Numbered from the stretch's first letter, positions 9,579 through 19,803 are shown. The stretch is DNA of 64,000 nt from an uncultured Clostridia bacterium (GCA_934130435.1 CAKOYB010000006.1:8192-72191); one strand, 5' to 3'. Numbers and translations: made by a program. Notes: generated by a model not told the origin, from the sequence alone.

Positions 9579-11675
9579 CTATTTTTTTAATATTCTTATT
9601 GTATTTAGTATTGTAATTAGTGTTGTTCCTACATCAGCAAATACTGCTTGCCACATTGTTGCTACTCCTAATACACTTAAAGTTAAAACTATTATTTTTA
9701 CTCCTATTGCAAAAATAAGATTTTCTTTTATTACTCTATTTGTTTTTTTAGAAATCTTTATTCCATCAATAATCTTATATAGCTCATCTGTCATAATTAC
9801 AATATCTGAGGCTTCTATTGCACTACTAGATCCTATTCCTCCCATTGATATTCCTATATCTGCTCTAGCAATTACTGGACTATCATTTATTCCGTCTCCA
9901 ACAAATACAAGTTTATCTTCTGGGCGTTTATTTTGTAGATCAGCTTCTAGCATTTTATATTTATCTTGTGGTAATAATTCATATTTTACTTCGTCAATCC
10001 CAACATCCTTAGCTATTTTTAAAGCAATCTCTTTTGAATCTCCAGTAAACATTTTTGTTTTTATTCCCATTTTTACTAATTCTTTTATTGCTTTATTTGC
10101 ATCATTTTTTATTTCGTCTGTAAGTACAATACTGCCAACTGTACTATTATTAATACTTAAATATAAATTAGTTCCTATATTGTCTTCTTGTGATTCATTA
10201 TTTCCTGCAAATTCTTTATTTCCAATTTTTATATTCTTGCCTTCTAATATATACTCTAAGCCTTTTCCAGCAACCTCTTTATATTCTTTTACATTCTTTG
10301 TGTCTATTTCACTATTTGCCTTTTTTAAAATAGATTTAGCTATTGGATGATTAGAAAAACTCTCTCCAATTGCGAATAAGTTTATAATATCATCTTCACT
10401 ATATTTAGAGTCAAATGAAATAACTTTATTAACTGTAAACTCTCCTGTTGTTATTGTACCTGTTTTATCAAATACTATTTCTTTAACATCTTTTAGTGCA
10501 TCAAGATAATCGCTTCCTTTTATTAATACCCCGCTTTTTGATGCTCTACCAATACCACTAAAGTAGCTTAATGGTACTGAAATAGCAATTGAGCATGGAC
10601 ATGATATTACTAGAAATGTTAATGCTTTATATATGCTTTGACTATATGAAACAGATTTTATTAAAAGCGGCATAAATATTGCAACTATTAGTGCTAATAC
10701 AAATACTATTGGTGTATATATCTTTGCTAACCTGCTAACAGTAGTTTCAGTTTTTGCTTTTTTGTCTGTTGCATTTTCAACTAAGTTTAAAATTTGACTT
10801 ACCGTACTATTTTCATAGTTTTTTTCAACTCTTACTTCTAATAGACCATTTGTGTTAATTCCACCTGATAGTACTTTATCATTTTCTTTTACTTCTATGA
10901 GTTTGCTTTCTCCTGTTAGTGCAGAATTATTTATTTGAGCATTTCCTTTTATTATCTGACCATCTAATGGAATTTTTTCGCCAGTTTTAACAATTATAGT
11001 ATCTCCAATATTAACATCATTTGGATCAACTTTTTTTATTTCATCTCCTATTTTGATATTTGCATATTCTGGCTTTATATCCATAAGTGATGCAATTGAT
11101 TTTCTTGTTTTATTAACTGCTTTTGCTTCTAGTATCTTTCCTATTTCATATAATGCAATTACCATTATTCCTTCAGATGTTTTTCCTACCAAACATGCAC
11201 CTATTACAGAAATAACAATTAAGCTATTTTCGTCTAATACCTTGTTTTTGAATACCTGATTAAATGCTTTTATAGCTGTTTTATATAACAGCACTACTGC
11301 AGATACGATTGTTGAAATTATATGAACTGTATTATTATCAAATACTTTTGTTCCTATAATAAAAATTAATACTCCTAATATTAATCTAATTATATCTTTG
11401 TTGTTTCTTTGTATCTTTTCAGTTTTTTCTTTATTGTTTGATATTACTGTTGTATCTGGTTCTATACTCTTTACGATACTTTTTATTTCTTCTTCTACAC
11501 CCTCTTCTTTATCTGTTTTAAAAGTTAATGTCAATGTAGAAAAATTAACTATTACATCTTTATATTCTTCCTTACTAGCAATTGCATCCTCAATTCTTTT
11601 TGCACAATTTGCACAGTCAAGGTTTTGTAACAAATACTTATAATTCTTCAATATGTTCACGACCTTTCTTAACAA
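9579..11675 (-). CDS. cadA: heavy-metal P1B-type ATPase (Cd/Zn/Pb exporter type)
   Basis: ATP-driven exporter of soft divalent cations across the cytoplasmic membrane. N-terminal HMA domain with CANC at residues 21-24, then TGES near 254, the transmembrane metal site CPC at about 359-361, the phosphorylation loop DKTGT at about 403, and GDGIND near 590. CPC with an ArsR repressor gene next door points to Cd/Zn/Pb rather than Cu. The 5' end overlaps the repressor gene by up to 38 nt, and the exact start is uncertain (TTG at 11675, GTG at 11660 or a later TTG). The first conserved residues begin at about residue 18. Confidence 0.9.
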   Translation of the reverse strand: MLRKVVNILKNYKYLLQNLDCANCAKRIEDAIASKEEYKDVIVNFSTLTLTFKTDKEEGVEEEIKSIVKSIEPDTTVISNNKEKTEKIQRNNKDIIRLILGVLIFIIGTKVFDNNTVHIISTIVSAVVLLYKTAIKAFNQVFKNKVLDENSLIVISVIGACLVGKTSEGIMVIALYEIGKILEAKAVNKTRKSIASLMDIKPEYANIKIGDEIKKVDPNDVNIGDTIIVKTGEKIPLDGQIIKGNAQINNSALTGESKLIEVKENDKVLSGGINTNGLLEVRVEKNYENSTVSQILNLVENATDKKAKTETTVSRLAKIYTPIVFVLALIVAIFMPLLIKSVSYSQSIYKALTFLVISCPCSIAISVPLSYFSGIGRASKSGVLIKGSDYLDALKDVKEIVFDKTGTITTGEFTVNKVISFDSKYSEDDIINLFAIGESFSNHPIAKSILKKANSEIDTKNVKEYKEVAGKGLEYILEGKNIKIGNKEFAGNNESQEDNIGTNLYLSINNSTVGSIVLTDEIKNDANKAIKELVKMGIKTKMFTGDSKEIALKIAKDVGIDEVKYELLPQDKYKMLEADLQNKRPEDKLVFVGDGINDSPVIARADIGISMGGIGSSSAIEASDIVIMTDELYKIIDGIKISKKTNRVIKENLIFAIGVKIIVLTLSVLGVATMWQAVFADVGTTLITILNTIRILKK

Positions 11676-11988
11676 TTTGTTCTATATGCTCATCATCAAG
11701 ACTATAATATACTTCTTTTCCAACTTTTTTATACTTAACTAATTTAGATTGTTTCAATATTCTCAGCTGATGAGATATTGCTGACTGAGTTGTTCCAACA
11801 ATTGATGCAATATCGCAAACACAAAGTTCATAGTTCATTAATGCACATATAATTTTCATTCTTGTTGAATCAGCAAACATTTTAAAAAACTCTGCAAGAT
11901 CGTATATTACTTCATCATGTGGAATTGATTTTTTTACTTTTTCAATAGTATTATCATTAATATTTATTTCTTCGCACATAGTTTCCAT
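11638..11988 (-). CDS. cadC: ArsR/SmtB-family metal-sensing repressor (CadC type)
   Basis: Winged-helix repressor, 116 residues, that dissociates from DNA when it binds metal. The DNA-recognition segment is IVGTTQSAISHQLRIL (residues about 63-78). The alpha3 metal site ELCVCD has Cys56 and Cys58, matching the Cys pair of staphylococcal CadC, with an extra Cys5 near the N-terminus. It is first in the cad operon and an inverted repeat suited to a dimer lies just upstream, so autoregulation is likely. Confidence 0.88.
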   Translation of the reverse strand: METMCEEININDNTIEKVKKSIPHDEVIYDLAEFFKMFADSTRMKIICALMNYELCVCDIASIVGTTQSAISHQLRILKQSKLVKYKKVGKEVYYSLDDEHIEQIVKKGREHIEEL

Positions 11989-12003
11989 GTAATTCTCCTT
12001 TCA

Positions 12004-12029
12004 AACATATGAACATATATTCATATGTT
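12004..12029 (-). promoter_or_regulatory. putative CadC operator
   Basis: Perfect 10-bp inverted repeat AACATATGAA / TTCATATGTT with a 6-nt centre, 16 nt upstream of the cadC start. Size and symmetry fit SmtB/ArsR operators. Confidence 0.7.
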
Positions 12030-12119
12030 CTAAATATATATTATAGTTAATATAAAAAAATGTCAATAAAAAATAATATTTTTATTAACATTTTTTGTTT
12101 TACTTGCTTAGTTATTATT

Positions 12120-13034
12120 TTACTTTAAGAATCCATTAATTATTGCTTCTTCTGCTTCTTTTTCTGTAAGACCCAAACTCATAAGTTTTAATAATTGTTC
12201 TCCTGCTATTTTTCCAATTGCTGCTTCATGTATTAAATTTGCATCTACACAATTTGCTGTAATTTCTGGTGTTGATGTCACTTTTGCTGTGTCTTTTATT
12301 ATTGCATCACATTCAACATGTCCAAAGCATTTTGAATTTCCATATATTTTTGACACAAACTCTTGCTTAGATTTTTCTGTTGCAACAGATCTAGAAGTAA
12401 CTTTTGTACTTGAATTATCTCCATTTAATTGGACTTCAAATATTGTTTTTGCAGTTTGATTTCCATGTGTCATTATTTTTTCTGTGATAATTAAATGTGA
12501 ATTCTCTCCTATTTCCCCAACAGTTTTTCTAATTGTTGAATCTACTCCTTTAATTTGCATAGTTTCCATTTCTAGATTGCAATCTTTTTTTAGATAAACT
12601 TCTGTTACCGGATTTAATATTCTCTTTCCGTCTCCTTTTCCCTCTCCATAATGTTTTTCTATATATTTAACTTTTGCACCATCTTCAAGGAAAAACCTGT
12701 GTATTCCATCATGTTGTGAATCTAAGTGCTCATCATTATGAATTCCGCAACCTGCAACTATTACTACATTTGCATTTTTACCAATGTAAAAATCATTATA
12801 TACTACATCTGTAAGTCCACTTTCAGTTATTATTACTGGTATATGAACAAATTCAAACTTTGTATTTTCTTTAACATATATATTTATTCCTGGGTTATCT
12901 TCTTTAGTTACAATATTAACATTTTCGGTAACCTTTCTTTCTATTCCAGTTCCATTTTTTCTAATGTTATATGCTCCCTCAAACTTTGAACTGTCTGAAA
13001 TTATTTCTAATAATTCCTTATCTACTATTTCCAT
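12120..13034 (-). CDS. sufB: SufB/SufD-family Fe-S cluster assembly scaffold
   Basis: A 304-residue SufB/D-core protein, much shorter than full SufB (about 465). It carries the beta-helix core and the C-terminal helices ending in GLTEKEAEEAIINGFLK. The conserved ATPEIT-like part is STPEITANCVDANLIHEAAIGKI. It probably forms a SufBC-type complex with the ATPase encoded 14 nt upstream and assembles Fe-S clusters. No second SufB/D, SufS or SufU gene is in the window. SufB versus SufD cannot be settled from sequence alone. Confidence 0.85.
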   Translation of the reverse strand: MEIVDKELLEIISDSSKFEGAYNIRKNGTGIERKVTENVNIVTKEDNPGINIYVKENTKFEFVHIPVIITESGLTDVVYNDFYIGKNANVVIVAGCGIHNDEHLDSQHDGIHRFFLEDGAKVKYIEKHYGEGKGDGKRILNPVTEVYLKKDCNLEMETMQIKGVDSTIRKTVGEIGENSHLIITEKIMTHGNQTAKTIFEVQLNGDNSSTKVTSRSVATEKSKQEFVSKIYGNSKCFGHVECDAIIKDTAKVTSTPEITANCVDANLIHEAAIGKIAGEQLLKLMSLGLTEKEAEEAIINGFLK

Positions 13035-13048
13035 TATTCCCTCCTGTT

Positions 13049-13753
13049 TTAATCATTTAGTTTGCAGCATATCCTATTTTTTGCAATATTACTTATTATC
13101 TCTGTTGTCTTCTCAGTCTTTTGTATTTTTCCTGAATCCATTAGTATAACTTGGTCAGCAATATTAATTATTCTTTCTTGATGTGATATTACTATTGTCA
13201 TATTGTCTTTATTTTTTCTTATATCTTCAAATACTTTAATTAAATTATTGAAGCTCCATAAATCTATTCCAGCCTCTGGTTCATCAAAAATTGATAGTCT
13301 AGATTTTCTTACAGCTACTGTTGCTATCTCAATTCTTTTTAATTCTCCTCCTGATAATGATGCATTAACTTCTCTGTCTACATATTCTTTTGCACAAAGG
13401 CCAACCTTTGATAGAATCTCACATGCTTCTGCTTTATTTATATTTTTTCCTGATGATATTTTAATTAAGTCAAATACTGTTATTCCTTTAAACTTTACAG
13501 GTTGCTGAAATGCAAAGCTTATTCCTTTTTTTGCTCTTTCATTTATACTATAATTTGATATGTCTTCTCCATCTAAAATAATTCTTCCAGAGTCCTGCTT
13601 TTCTATTCCCATAATAATTTTAGCAAGAGTTGATTTTCCAGAGCCATTAGGTCCTGTTATTACAATAAATTTATTTTCATCTATTTTTAAATTTATATTA
13701 TCTAATATTTTTTTGTTATCTCTTTCAAAGCAAATATTCTCTAATTCTAACAT
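13049..13753 (-). CDS. sufC: SufC, ABC-type ATPase of Fe-S assembly
   Basis: Soluble ABC ATPase, 234 residues. Walker A GPNGSGKS near residues 34-41, signature LSGGELKRIEI near 130, and Walker B LSIFDEPEAGID near 153. The SufC-like sequence and the adjacent SufB/D gene define the role: it drives conformational change of the scaffold during cluster assembly. It is the first gene of the pair, with a strong ribosome binding site. Confidence 0.9.
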   Translation of the reverse strand: MLELENICFERDNKKILDNINLKIDENKFIVITGPNGSGKSTLAKIIMGIEKQDSGRIILDGEDISNYSINERAKKGISFAFQQPVKFKGITVFDLIKISSGKNINKAEACEILSKVGLCAKEYVDREVNASLSGGELKRIEIATVAVRKSRLSIFDEPEAGIDLWSFNNLIKVFEDIRKNKDNMTIVISHQERIINIADQVILMDSGKIQKTEKTTEIISNIAKNRICCKLND

Positions 13754-13762
13754 TGTTCCTCC

Positions 13763-14281
13763 TTATTTTGTCTCGTTTTTATATTTTAAAATGCACTTTC
13801 TTTTTATAAACTTTGAAAACCCTTTTGAGTTTCCCATCTTAAAACCTGTTTTGCTAACAATTAATGAATGATCCTCATCTAAGTATAGATAAAACTCATC
13901 TTCTGTTTCAAATATCTTGTACAGTCTAAAGTAGAAAAAAAATTCTCTTCTTTTTCCAACTTTCACTTTAAAACAATACTTATAAAATGTATATATGTAT
14001 TTTTTTTCATTTTCTGTTTTTTTATTATTATTTCGTTTATTTTTACTATTATGAAATATTTTTTCTATTAAATATGCTATTACTCCTAGTACTATAATTA
14101 AAACAAATATTTTCCAATTTTTATGTATTATATTTTCTATAATAATATATAGCGCAAAAACAATCATAGCTAATGTAGTTGCTATTATCTTAATTCCAAA
14201 TTTATCTTTATGAAATTCTAGTAATTCATTGTATTTTTCTTTGTTGTAATAAGTAATATTTTTAAATAAAACTTTCATCAT
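13763..14281 (-). CDS. YcxB-like membrane protein
   Basis: A 172-residue protein with two membrane helices (residues about 30-47 and 55-73), then a basic stretch and a soluble C-terminal domain. That domain's pattern FYLYLDEDHSLIVSKTGF...FSKFIKRKC resembles YcxB-like domains. Function unknown. Its 9-nt spacing to sufC and 6-nt spacing from the HD gene suggests a shared transcript. Confidence 0.65.
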   Translation of the reverse strand: MMKVLFKNITYYNKEKYNELLEFHKDKFGIKIIATTLAMIVFALYIIIENIIHKNWKIFVLIIVLGVIAYLIEKIFHNSKNKRNNNKKTENEKKYIYTFYKYCFKVKVGKRREFFFYFRLYKIFETEDEFYLYLDEDHSLIVSKTGFKMGNSKGFSKFIKRKCILKYKNETK

Positions 14282-14287
14282 TTTTTC

Positions 14288-14842
14288 CTATATTCCTAGT
14301 AAATATGTTGATTCGAGATCCGCTTCAAATAGTAATAATATTAGTGGATATTTTGCAAAAGCTGTTGCTAATGTTCCATATACTTCTTTAGGCTCTGATA
14401 ATCCCATATGCCACCTTATTGCGTATTTCTCTTCAACAGTTAATTTTATATACTCTGAAAGCATCATAACTGATTTTTCGCCATGTCCATAAGGTATTGT
14501 ATCTTCAACTGTATAATATGGTACTTTTTCCCACACTCCTAATGCATTTTTTGCATTTCTATAATCTATCTTGTAAAAATTCACTTTGCATATATCATGT
14601 AACAATGCCACAATCTTAATTGTATCATCATTAAATTTAATATCTATTGGCAATTTTTTTACTTTTTCTTTTAAAATATTATATACACTTAAACTATGTT
14701 GTAACAATCCACCTTCAAAGTTTCCATGAAATCTTGTACTTGCAGGTGCTTCGAAAAAGTCTGTACTTTTTATAAATTCAATTAATTGTTTAATACCTTC
14801 TCTATTTGTACTTCTAAGTAGTTCTAAAAATTCTTCTTTCAT
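14288..14842 (-). CDS. HD-domain phosphohydrolase (YhaM-like C-terminal part)
   Basis: A 184-residue HD-superfamily enzyme. Metal ligands are likely in FEGGLLQHSLSVYN and LLHDICKVNFY (the HD pair), followed by HGEKSVMM and IRWHMG. The combination TRFHGNFEGGLLQHS is found in HD hydrolases related to the 3'-5' exoribonuclease YhaM, but the OB-fold nucleic-acid domain is absent here, so the substrate is unknown. Confidence 0.75.
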   Translation of the reverse strand: MKEEFLELLRSTNREGIKQLIEFIKSTDFFEAPASTRFHGNFEGGLLQHSLSVYNILKEKVKKLPIDIKFNDDTIKIVALLHDICKVNFYKIDYRNAKNALGVWEKVPYYTVEDTIPYGHGEKSVMMLSEYIKLTVEEKYAIRWHMGLSEPKEVYGTLATAFAKYPLILLLFEADLESTYLLGI

Positions 14843-14913
14843 ATTAACTCTCCATTAATTTTTACCAATACTATTATATTGTTTTTATTTTCTTTAGTCA
14901 ATAAAAAAATAAT

Positions 14914-14937
14914 AAAACTACTTTTGTAAGTAGTTTT
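14914..14937 (-). terminator. intrinsic terminator after the 861-residue gene
   Basis: Stem AAAACTACTT/AAGTAGTTTT with a 4-nt loop, followed on the minus strand by ATTATTTTTTTAT. It lies 8 nt past the extended (recoded) stop at 14945. Confidence 0.85.
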
Positions 14938-14944
14938 ACTATTT

Positions 14945-17531
14945 CTATTTTTCTTGTTCTGCATCATTTGTTGTTATAACCATTTCAGACGGATATGTAA
15001 ATTCTCCGATTAGCAATTCTTGCTGCTTGATTTAAAATTTCAATGATTTGGCTATCATCATAGCAATCTTTATTAGTTGCATAATATGGTTGAAGACCTT
15101 TTATTAATTTTCTCCATCCTTTATCTTCACTTTTCTCATTGCCATTTTGTGCTATCTGTAAGATCTTGTCTATTACGTTAATTCCCCAAGATTTTGTATG
15201 TTTTGCTCTATAGACTATGTTCTTTCTTTCTCTCATCATGTCTTTTTTATTTAAATTGCTAGTAACTAGAAAGTCTTCATATTTAAATAAATATGTAGCA
15301 TTATCCACAGCTACTCCTGTTTTTTCATTTTTATTTTTATAAATTCTTTCTGCAATAATTATTGTATCTAATTTTAATTCATCGCTTTTGTCTAGATTAA
15401 GTGCATAAAAATTATAGTCGTAAAATGCACTATCCGGATCATCTTTTTCTTTTTTTATATGAGCTAGTTTAGCTCCTAAAATTTTAAATAGTTTTGCTCT
15501 TTCACTTGGTAATATAACTAAATTATCTTTTTTTGAGATATTTCTTGGTTCGTTTGAATTAGCTTGTCTTACTATTGATATTTTTGTTTTTGGAATTCCA
15601 TCTAAAATTATTTTGCTTCCTGAAGTTTGCTCCAATTCTTCTTTATTTCTATATTTTTTTCCTAATTCGTATGCGTTTTTTCCAATAATTCCTTTCTTAT
15701 AGAATTCATCAAAATCATTCGAATATATAATACCTTTTTTATAAAATTCTAGTATATTTATCATTGAGAATATTCCATCAAGTATATATTGTTTTTTCAC
15801 TTCATAATCTATATCAGGGTTTAATATAATTTCTGGTATTGCTTTGTTCTCAATATATTTTCTTTCAATTCTTCCTTGCTTAAATAGTTGTCTCAGTTCT
15901 TGAATTGGTATTTCGTCCAAGGTTTCTACTCCGCACCATTCAATTAATTGATTTTTAGATAGTAGTCCACTTTCAAAAAAGAATTTTATACTTTTATCAT
16001 CCAACATAGCTTCAAGATTTTCCTCTAAAAAGCTGTTTTGTATCTCTTCTACTTCTTCAGCACTTTTTCCTTCCAGGTATAACTCATAATATAGTTCTAT
16101 GTATTTTTTTAATATACCTTCTTGTTTTTCTTTCTCTTCTCCTTCTGACTCTATGAATAATTGGTATTGACTAATTATTTCTTTATTCTCCATAAAATCA
16201 TTAATTTGGTTTTCTAATACAAAATCCTTTATGCATTCAGCATCAATTATTTCACTTAAGTATAGTCTCTTTATTGTATTAAAATCTATTAATTGTTTTT
16301 TAAACAAATATGTTAATAATCCCTTGTCACAATGTTTTATGTGCTTTATTGCTGTTTCTACCATTTTGCTGTCAAGTTCCGTCATTTCTGTTATATATAT
16401 AAAATTCACATTGCTTTTTTTCATCAATTCGTAAATTTCCTCTTTTTTCATTTGTAAGCAATCTAATTTAGTCGGTTCAATTTCATTTAGTTGGATTTCT
16501 CCGTTCAGTAACTTGGATCTAATTTCTTCCTTTTTTTCTTTTGTCATATACATTGTATTATTGTTTTTATCTATGTAGAATCTTTCAAGTGCATTCTGGA
16601 TATCCTGAAATGAATATGAGATATGAATTTTTGTTTTGTTATCTATGTCTTCTACTTCACCTTCAAATTTTCTTGACCTATCAACCTTTGACAAAATAAA
16701 TGATAGAATAACTTTTACAGCCTCTCTTGATTCGCTTTTTAATTTATCTCCTTTAGTATCCATTTCTATTTCTGCTCTATAAGCTGTAATTAGAAATAAT
16801 TTTTCAAAATCTATGTATTCAATTACTCTTTCTAATTGTTCTCCAACTTTAATCAAAAATTCTTTTTCATTTTCTTCATTCCTTGTATTAAGTTTCGCTG
16901 CGTTAATAATAACTTCCTCTATTCCAGGTTTAGTAAATATATAATCTTCTAAATCTGAGTCGTGCAAAAACTGAATTAAATATGGAAGTCCTTTACCATT
17001 AACCTCTTTATCCCCTAATGCTTTATTTATATCTTTTAAGTATCTCTCTTTTCTACTGTTTCTTCTGGTCTTCTTCTTAGCTTCTGCTTCTGTGTCTAAA
17101 TACATAACCTTATTATTTTCATTGTCATTTATAATATAAAAGCGAATTGTATTCATATCTCTTAATAAAGGACGCAATATTTCTAGCATTTTTTTGTCAT
17201 ATTTTTGTTGTAATTCAAGCTTTTGTAAACTTACTCCTCTTCTTCTAGCAATTTCTTCCATATTTGAATCGATATACTGAGTCTGATCTCTATAATTTCT
17301 AAATAAAATTAGTATTAGTTGATTAATATCAATAAACTGTTCATTTTTTATAAAAAGTTTTTCTAATTCGCTTGGGCTTTCAAGACCTTTTAATATTTTT
17401 CTAAATACAATTTTTATTTCTTCACACGCTCTTGGGTCTTTAACAAAGAAATCAATATCAGTTTCTGCTCCTGACATAAATTCCACTTCCGAAAATAGCT
17501 TTTTTAATGTTAGTTCTTCTTTTTTTAACAT
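14945..17531 (-). CDS. large unknown helical protein, needs +1 recoding at CGGA
   Basis: I do not recognise the family. The uninterrupted frame gives 848 residues, stopping at 14985. At AAT-CGGA-GAA (15005-15008) a +1 shift adds GEFTYPSEMVITTNDAEQEK and ends at 14945, just before a terminator, for about 861 residues. The protein is charged and largely helical, with no signal peptide. Residues about 440-640 contain repeated short helices of the form FFESGLLSKNQLIEW / FYKKGIIGKNAYELG, suggesting a helical-repeat scaffold. The total length is 3n+1. It may stand as its own transcript. Confidence 0.7.
15005..15008 (-). other. CGGA +1 recoding site (host 861-residue gene)
   Basis: Context GCT AAT CGGA GAA TTT. 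Frame 0 stops six codons later. The +1 frame continues to a stop next to the gene's terminator. Confidence 0.65.
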
Positions 17532-17566
17532 AATTTACCACCACAAATATTATACCATGTTTTATG

Positions 17567-18370
17567 TTAATTTGCAACTTTTCCAATCTCTGCTCCAAGC
17601 AATATTGTGTACATACATGCATAAACCCACATCATCACTAGAACTATTGTTGTGAGACTTCCATACATTATTGAAAAACCGTTAAAAACTTCTACATAGA
17701 TTGAAAAGAAATATGAAATTACGATCCATCCAACAGATGCCACTAATGCGCTAATTGCATAATTTTGATTTTTTTCTATATGTTTTGGAATAAATTTATA
17801 CATCAGCCAAAATATAAAAAATAGAATAACTGTTGTTACTATTGTTTTAAATTTTATTACCAAGTTAAATATTTTATTATATATATTAAATTTTTGTATA
17901 AGTAGAGTATTAATTGTATTTCCAAAAACCATAAATAATAGTACAAAAATAATCATAACGATAAAAATTGCTGTAAGTATTGTTGCTCTAGTCCTAAATA
18001 AAATATATGTTTTTTCTTCTTTTGTTTTGTAAACAGAACTTAATCCTTTGCATAATGCTGTAAAGCCTCTTCCTGCAGACCATAATGTAAATAATGCAGA
18101 TATTGTAATAGTTCCAATCGATTTAGAATATACTTCTTTTACTATATCCATAACTGTTCCGCTTAGGAAATTTTCTGGCATTATTTGACTTATTGCAAAA
18201 AATAATACTTCTTCCTCTAAACCAATATATTTAATAAGTGTTATTATTAGCATGATGAATGGTATAAATGCAAGTATTGTATAATATGCGCACTGTGTTG
18301 CATATTCCTCAATATGATCTTCTTTTAGGTTTTTACTAAGTAACTTTACTCTTTTCATTATATCTTTCAT
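17567..18370 (-). CDS. YihY/BrkB-family membrane protein
   Basis: A 267-residue integral membrane protein with about six helices and the typical motifs QCAYYTILAFIPFIM, LWSAGRGFTALCKGL and MVFGNTINTL. The family was once called ribonuclease BN, wrongly; its function is unsettled (often described as a possible transporter). It is preceded by an AGGTG ribosome binding site and by the terminator of the TSCPD gene. Confidence 0.88.
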   Translation of the reverse strand: MKDIMKRVKLLSKNLKEDHIEEYATQCAYYTILAFIPFIMLIITLIKYIGLEEEVLFFAISQIMPENFLSGTVMDIVKEVYSKSIGTITISALFTLWSAGRGFTALCKGLSSVYKTKEEKTYILFRTRATILTAIFIVMIIFVLLFMVFGNTINTLLIQKFNIYNKIFNLVIKFKTIVTTVILFFIFWLMYKFIPKHIEKNQNYAISALVASVGWIVISYFFSIYVEVFNGFSIMYGSLTTIVLVMMWVYACMYTILLGAEIGKVAN

Positions 18371-18390
18371 ATTTTCACCTTTAAAAATAA

Positions 18391-18406
18391 GGCGGATTTT
18401 TCCGCC
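18391..18406 (-). terminator. terminator after TSCPD gene
   Basis: GGCGGA/TCCGCC stem with TTTT loop, followed on the minus strand by TTATTTTTAA. It touches the stop codon of the TSCPD gene. Confidence 0.85.
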
Positions 18407-18669
18407 TATTTAGCTAGTCTTTGTTTTTCTTTTGCTTCTTCTAATGCTTTTGCTAATTGATCTGGACAAGATGTAGATCTAAATCCACATGGGATTCCTT
18501 TTAGTCTTTTAATTGCTTCATCAATATTCATTCCTTCAACAAGTCTAGATACTCCAACTGTGTTTCCTGCACATCCTCCAATAATTTCAACCTTTTTTAT
18601 TATGTTTCCATCCAACTCTATTTTCATCTTGCTTGAACATACTCCTTTAGGTGTGTAAATATACTCCAT
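18406..18669 (-). CDS. TSCPD domain protein (TIGR03905 type)
   Basis: An 87-residue protein ending in a GFRSTSCPDQLAKAL segment, the TSCPD motif also seen at the C-terminus of some ribonucleotide reductases. Three further Cys (C11, C34, C61 region) could bind metal. The small stand-alone version is common in Clostridia, and its function is unknown. A strong AGGAGGT ribosome binding site precedes the ATG. Confidence 0.85.
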   Translation of the reverse strand: MEYIYTPKGVCSSKMKIELDGNIIKKVEIIGGCAGNTVGVSRLVEGMNIDEAIKRLKGIPCGFRSTSCPDQLAKALEEAKEKQRLAK

Positions 18670-18681
18670 ATTATTACCTCC

Positions 18682-19476
18682 TTATTTATTTTTCTTTATT
18701 TTTTCTTGTATTATATCTCTTGTCTTATCTAATTCATTTTTAGTTTTATCTATTTGTGAATCTATTACTCTTTTTGTTTGCGTTATTTTTTCCTTAACCT
18801 TTATTTTTAACATTTCTATCTTAGGATATGCATTAATTAAACGTCTATGAATATATGATTTACCTATTAAGATTTCTTTAACCTTTTTGGTTATTTCTTC
18901 TGTACTGTCATTTTTGTTGTTAATATTTATATTCTTTGTTGTTGTTTTTATATTAATTATTGTTATAAAAGAAAAAATATTATCTATTATGAATATTGAT
19001 AGTATTCCATAGAAACATACATTTAAGCAATTATTAACAACATAGTTAATAATATTAAAGAAAAACGGGTTTAATACATATATAACTAATAGTCCAAATA
19101 TTCCAAATGGAACTAACGTATCTAAGCATATTCTTCCATTAATATTATACTTTCTTCTTGAATAATCCCACCATCTTAAGTTAAATACTTTTTCTAATAT
19201 ATAGCTTGTTAAATATTCAAGAGTTCCACATAGTAAAATAGTCATAATAAATAAAACAAATGGATCATTTGAATATCTTTTTAGTAGGATAGTTATTAAT
19301 ACTGCTCCTACGCCATATATTGGGCAATATGGACCAATTAAGAATCCTCTATTTATAAATCTTTTGTATTCTATTAATTTACATGTTACTTCTAGTAGCC
19401 ATCCCATAACAGAATATATAATGAATAATAAAAAATATGCCTTTATTGTTACCAACATTTTCATCACCAAAAGCAT
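18682..19476 (-). CDS. CmpB-like putative ABC transporter permease
   Basis: A 264-residue protein with about five membrane helices and a long basic C-terminal tail predicted coiled coil (residues about 185-264). The motifs INRGFLIGPYCPIYGVGA and LEYLTSYILEKVFNLRWWDYS are those of the CmpB-type putative permease family common in Firmicutes. No ATP-binding partner gene is adjacent, so a transport role is unproven. Confidence 0.82.
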   Translation of the reverse strand: MLLVMKMLVTIKAYFLLFIIYSVMGWLLEVTCKLIEYKRFINRGFLIGPYCPIYGVGAVLITILLKRYSNDPFVLFIMTILLCGTLEYLTSYILEKVFNLRWWDYSRRKYNINGRICLDTLVPFGIFGLLVIYVLNPFFFNIINYVVNNCLNVCFYGILSIFIIDNIFSFITIINIKTTTKNININNKNDSTEEITKKVKEILIGKSYIHRRLINAYPKIEMLKIKVKEKITQTKRVIDSQIDKTKNELDKTRDIIQEKIKKNK

Positions 19477-19515
19477 TATATATTATTTGTTTTAAAAACA
19501 CAAGTATTCTATTAA

Positions 19516-19803
19516 TTAATCAATTGTTGTTCTACTTTTTCCCATTCCAACAACATCTTCTTGTATTGATCTCCATGTATTGCACCCCACTATTCCATCT
19601 ACTGTAAGTCCGAATCTGCTTTGATATAATTGTACTGCTCTTTTAGTTTGTGCTCCAAAGATTCCATCTAATCCTCCTGTTCTAAATCCCAACGTGTTTA
19701 GTCCGTCTTGAAGAACTAGTACATATACTCCCCTACTTCCTTGTTTCACTAATGGATACCCTCCAGACGCACATGCAGGAGGAGACTGCCTCCTATCAAA
19801 ATG
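19516..19803 (-). pseudogene. 3' fragment of a prophage-split cell-wall hydrolase gene
   Basis: Encodes the C-terminal 95 residues of the interrupted host protein, beginning inside the attachment core with HFDRRQSPPACASGGYP and continuing into a peptidoglycan-binding domain (QGSRGVYVLVLQDGLNTLG...DGIFGAQTKRAVQLYQ). A GTG at 19749 could give a 77-residue product but has no convincing ribosome binding site. Joining it to the 5' fragment at 55742-56149 across the core restores one 226-residue frame. It is therefore disrupted, not lost, and excision would repair it. Confidence 0.88.
19793..19803. other. left attachment site core
   Basis: CTATCAAAATG, identical to 55746-55756. Host peptidoglycan-binding sequence lies to the left and phage sequence to the right. 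The short core fits a serine integrase. Confidence 0.85.

Noticed and set aside
9511..10350. 279-codon plus-strand frame over cadA
   Set aside because: Antisense shadow of the P-type ATPase; hydrophobic by composition, no ribosome binding site.
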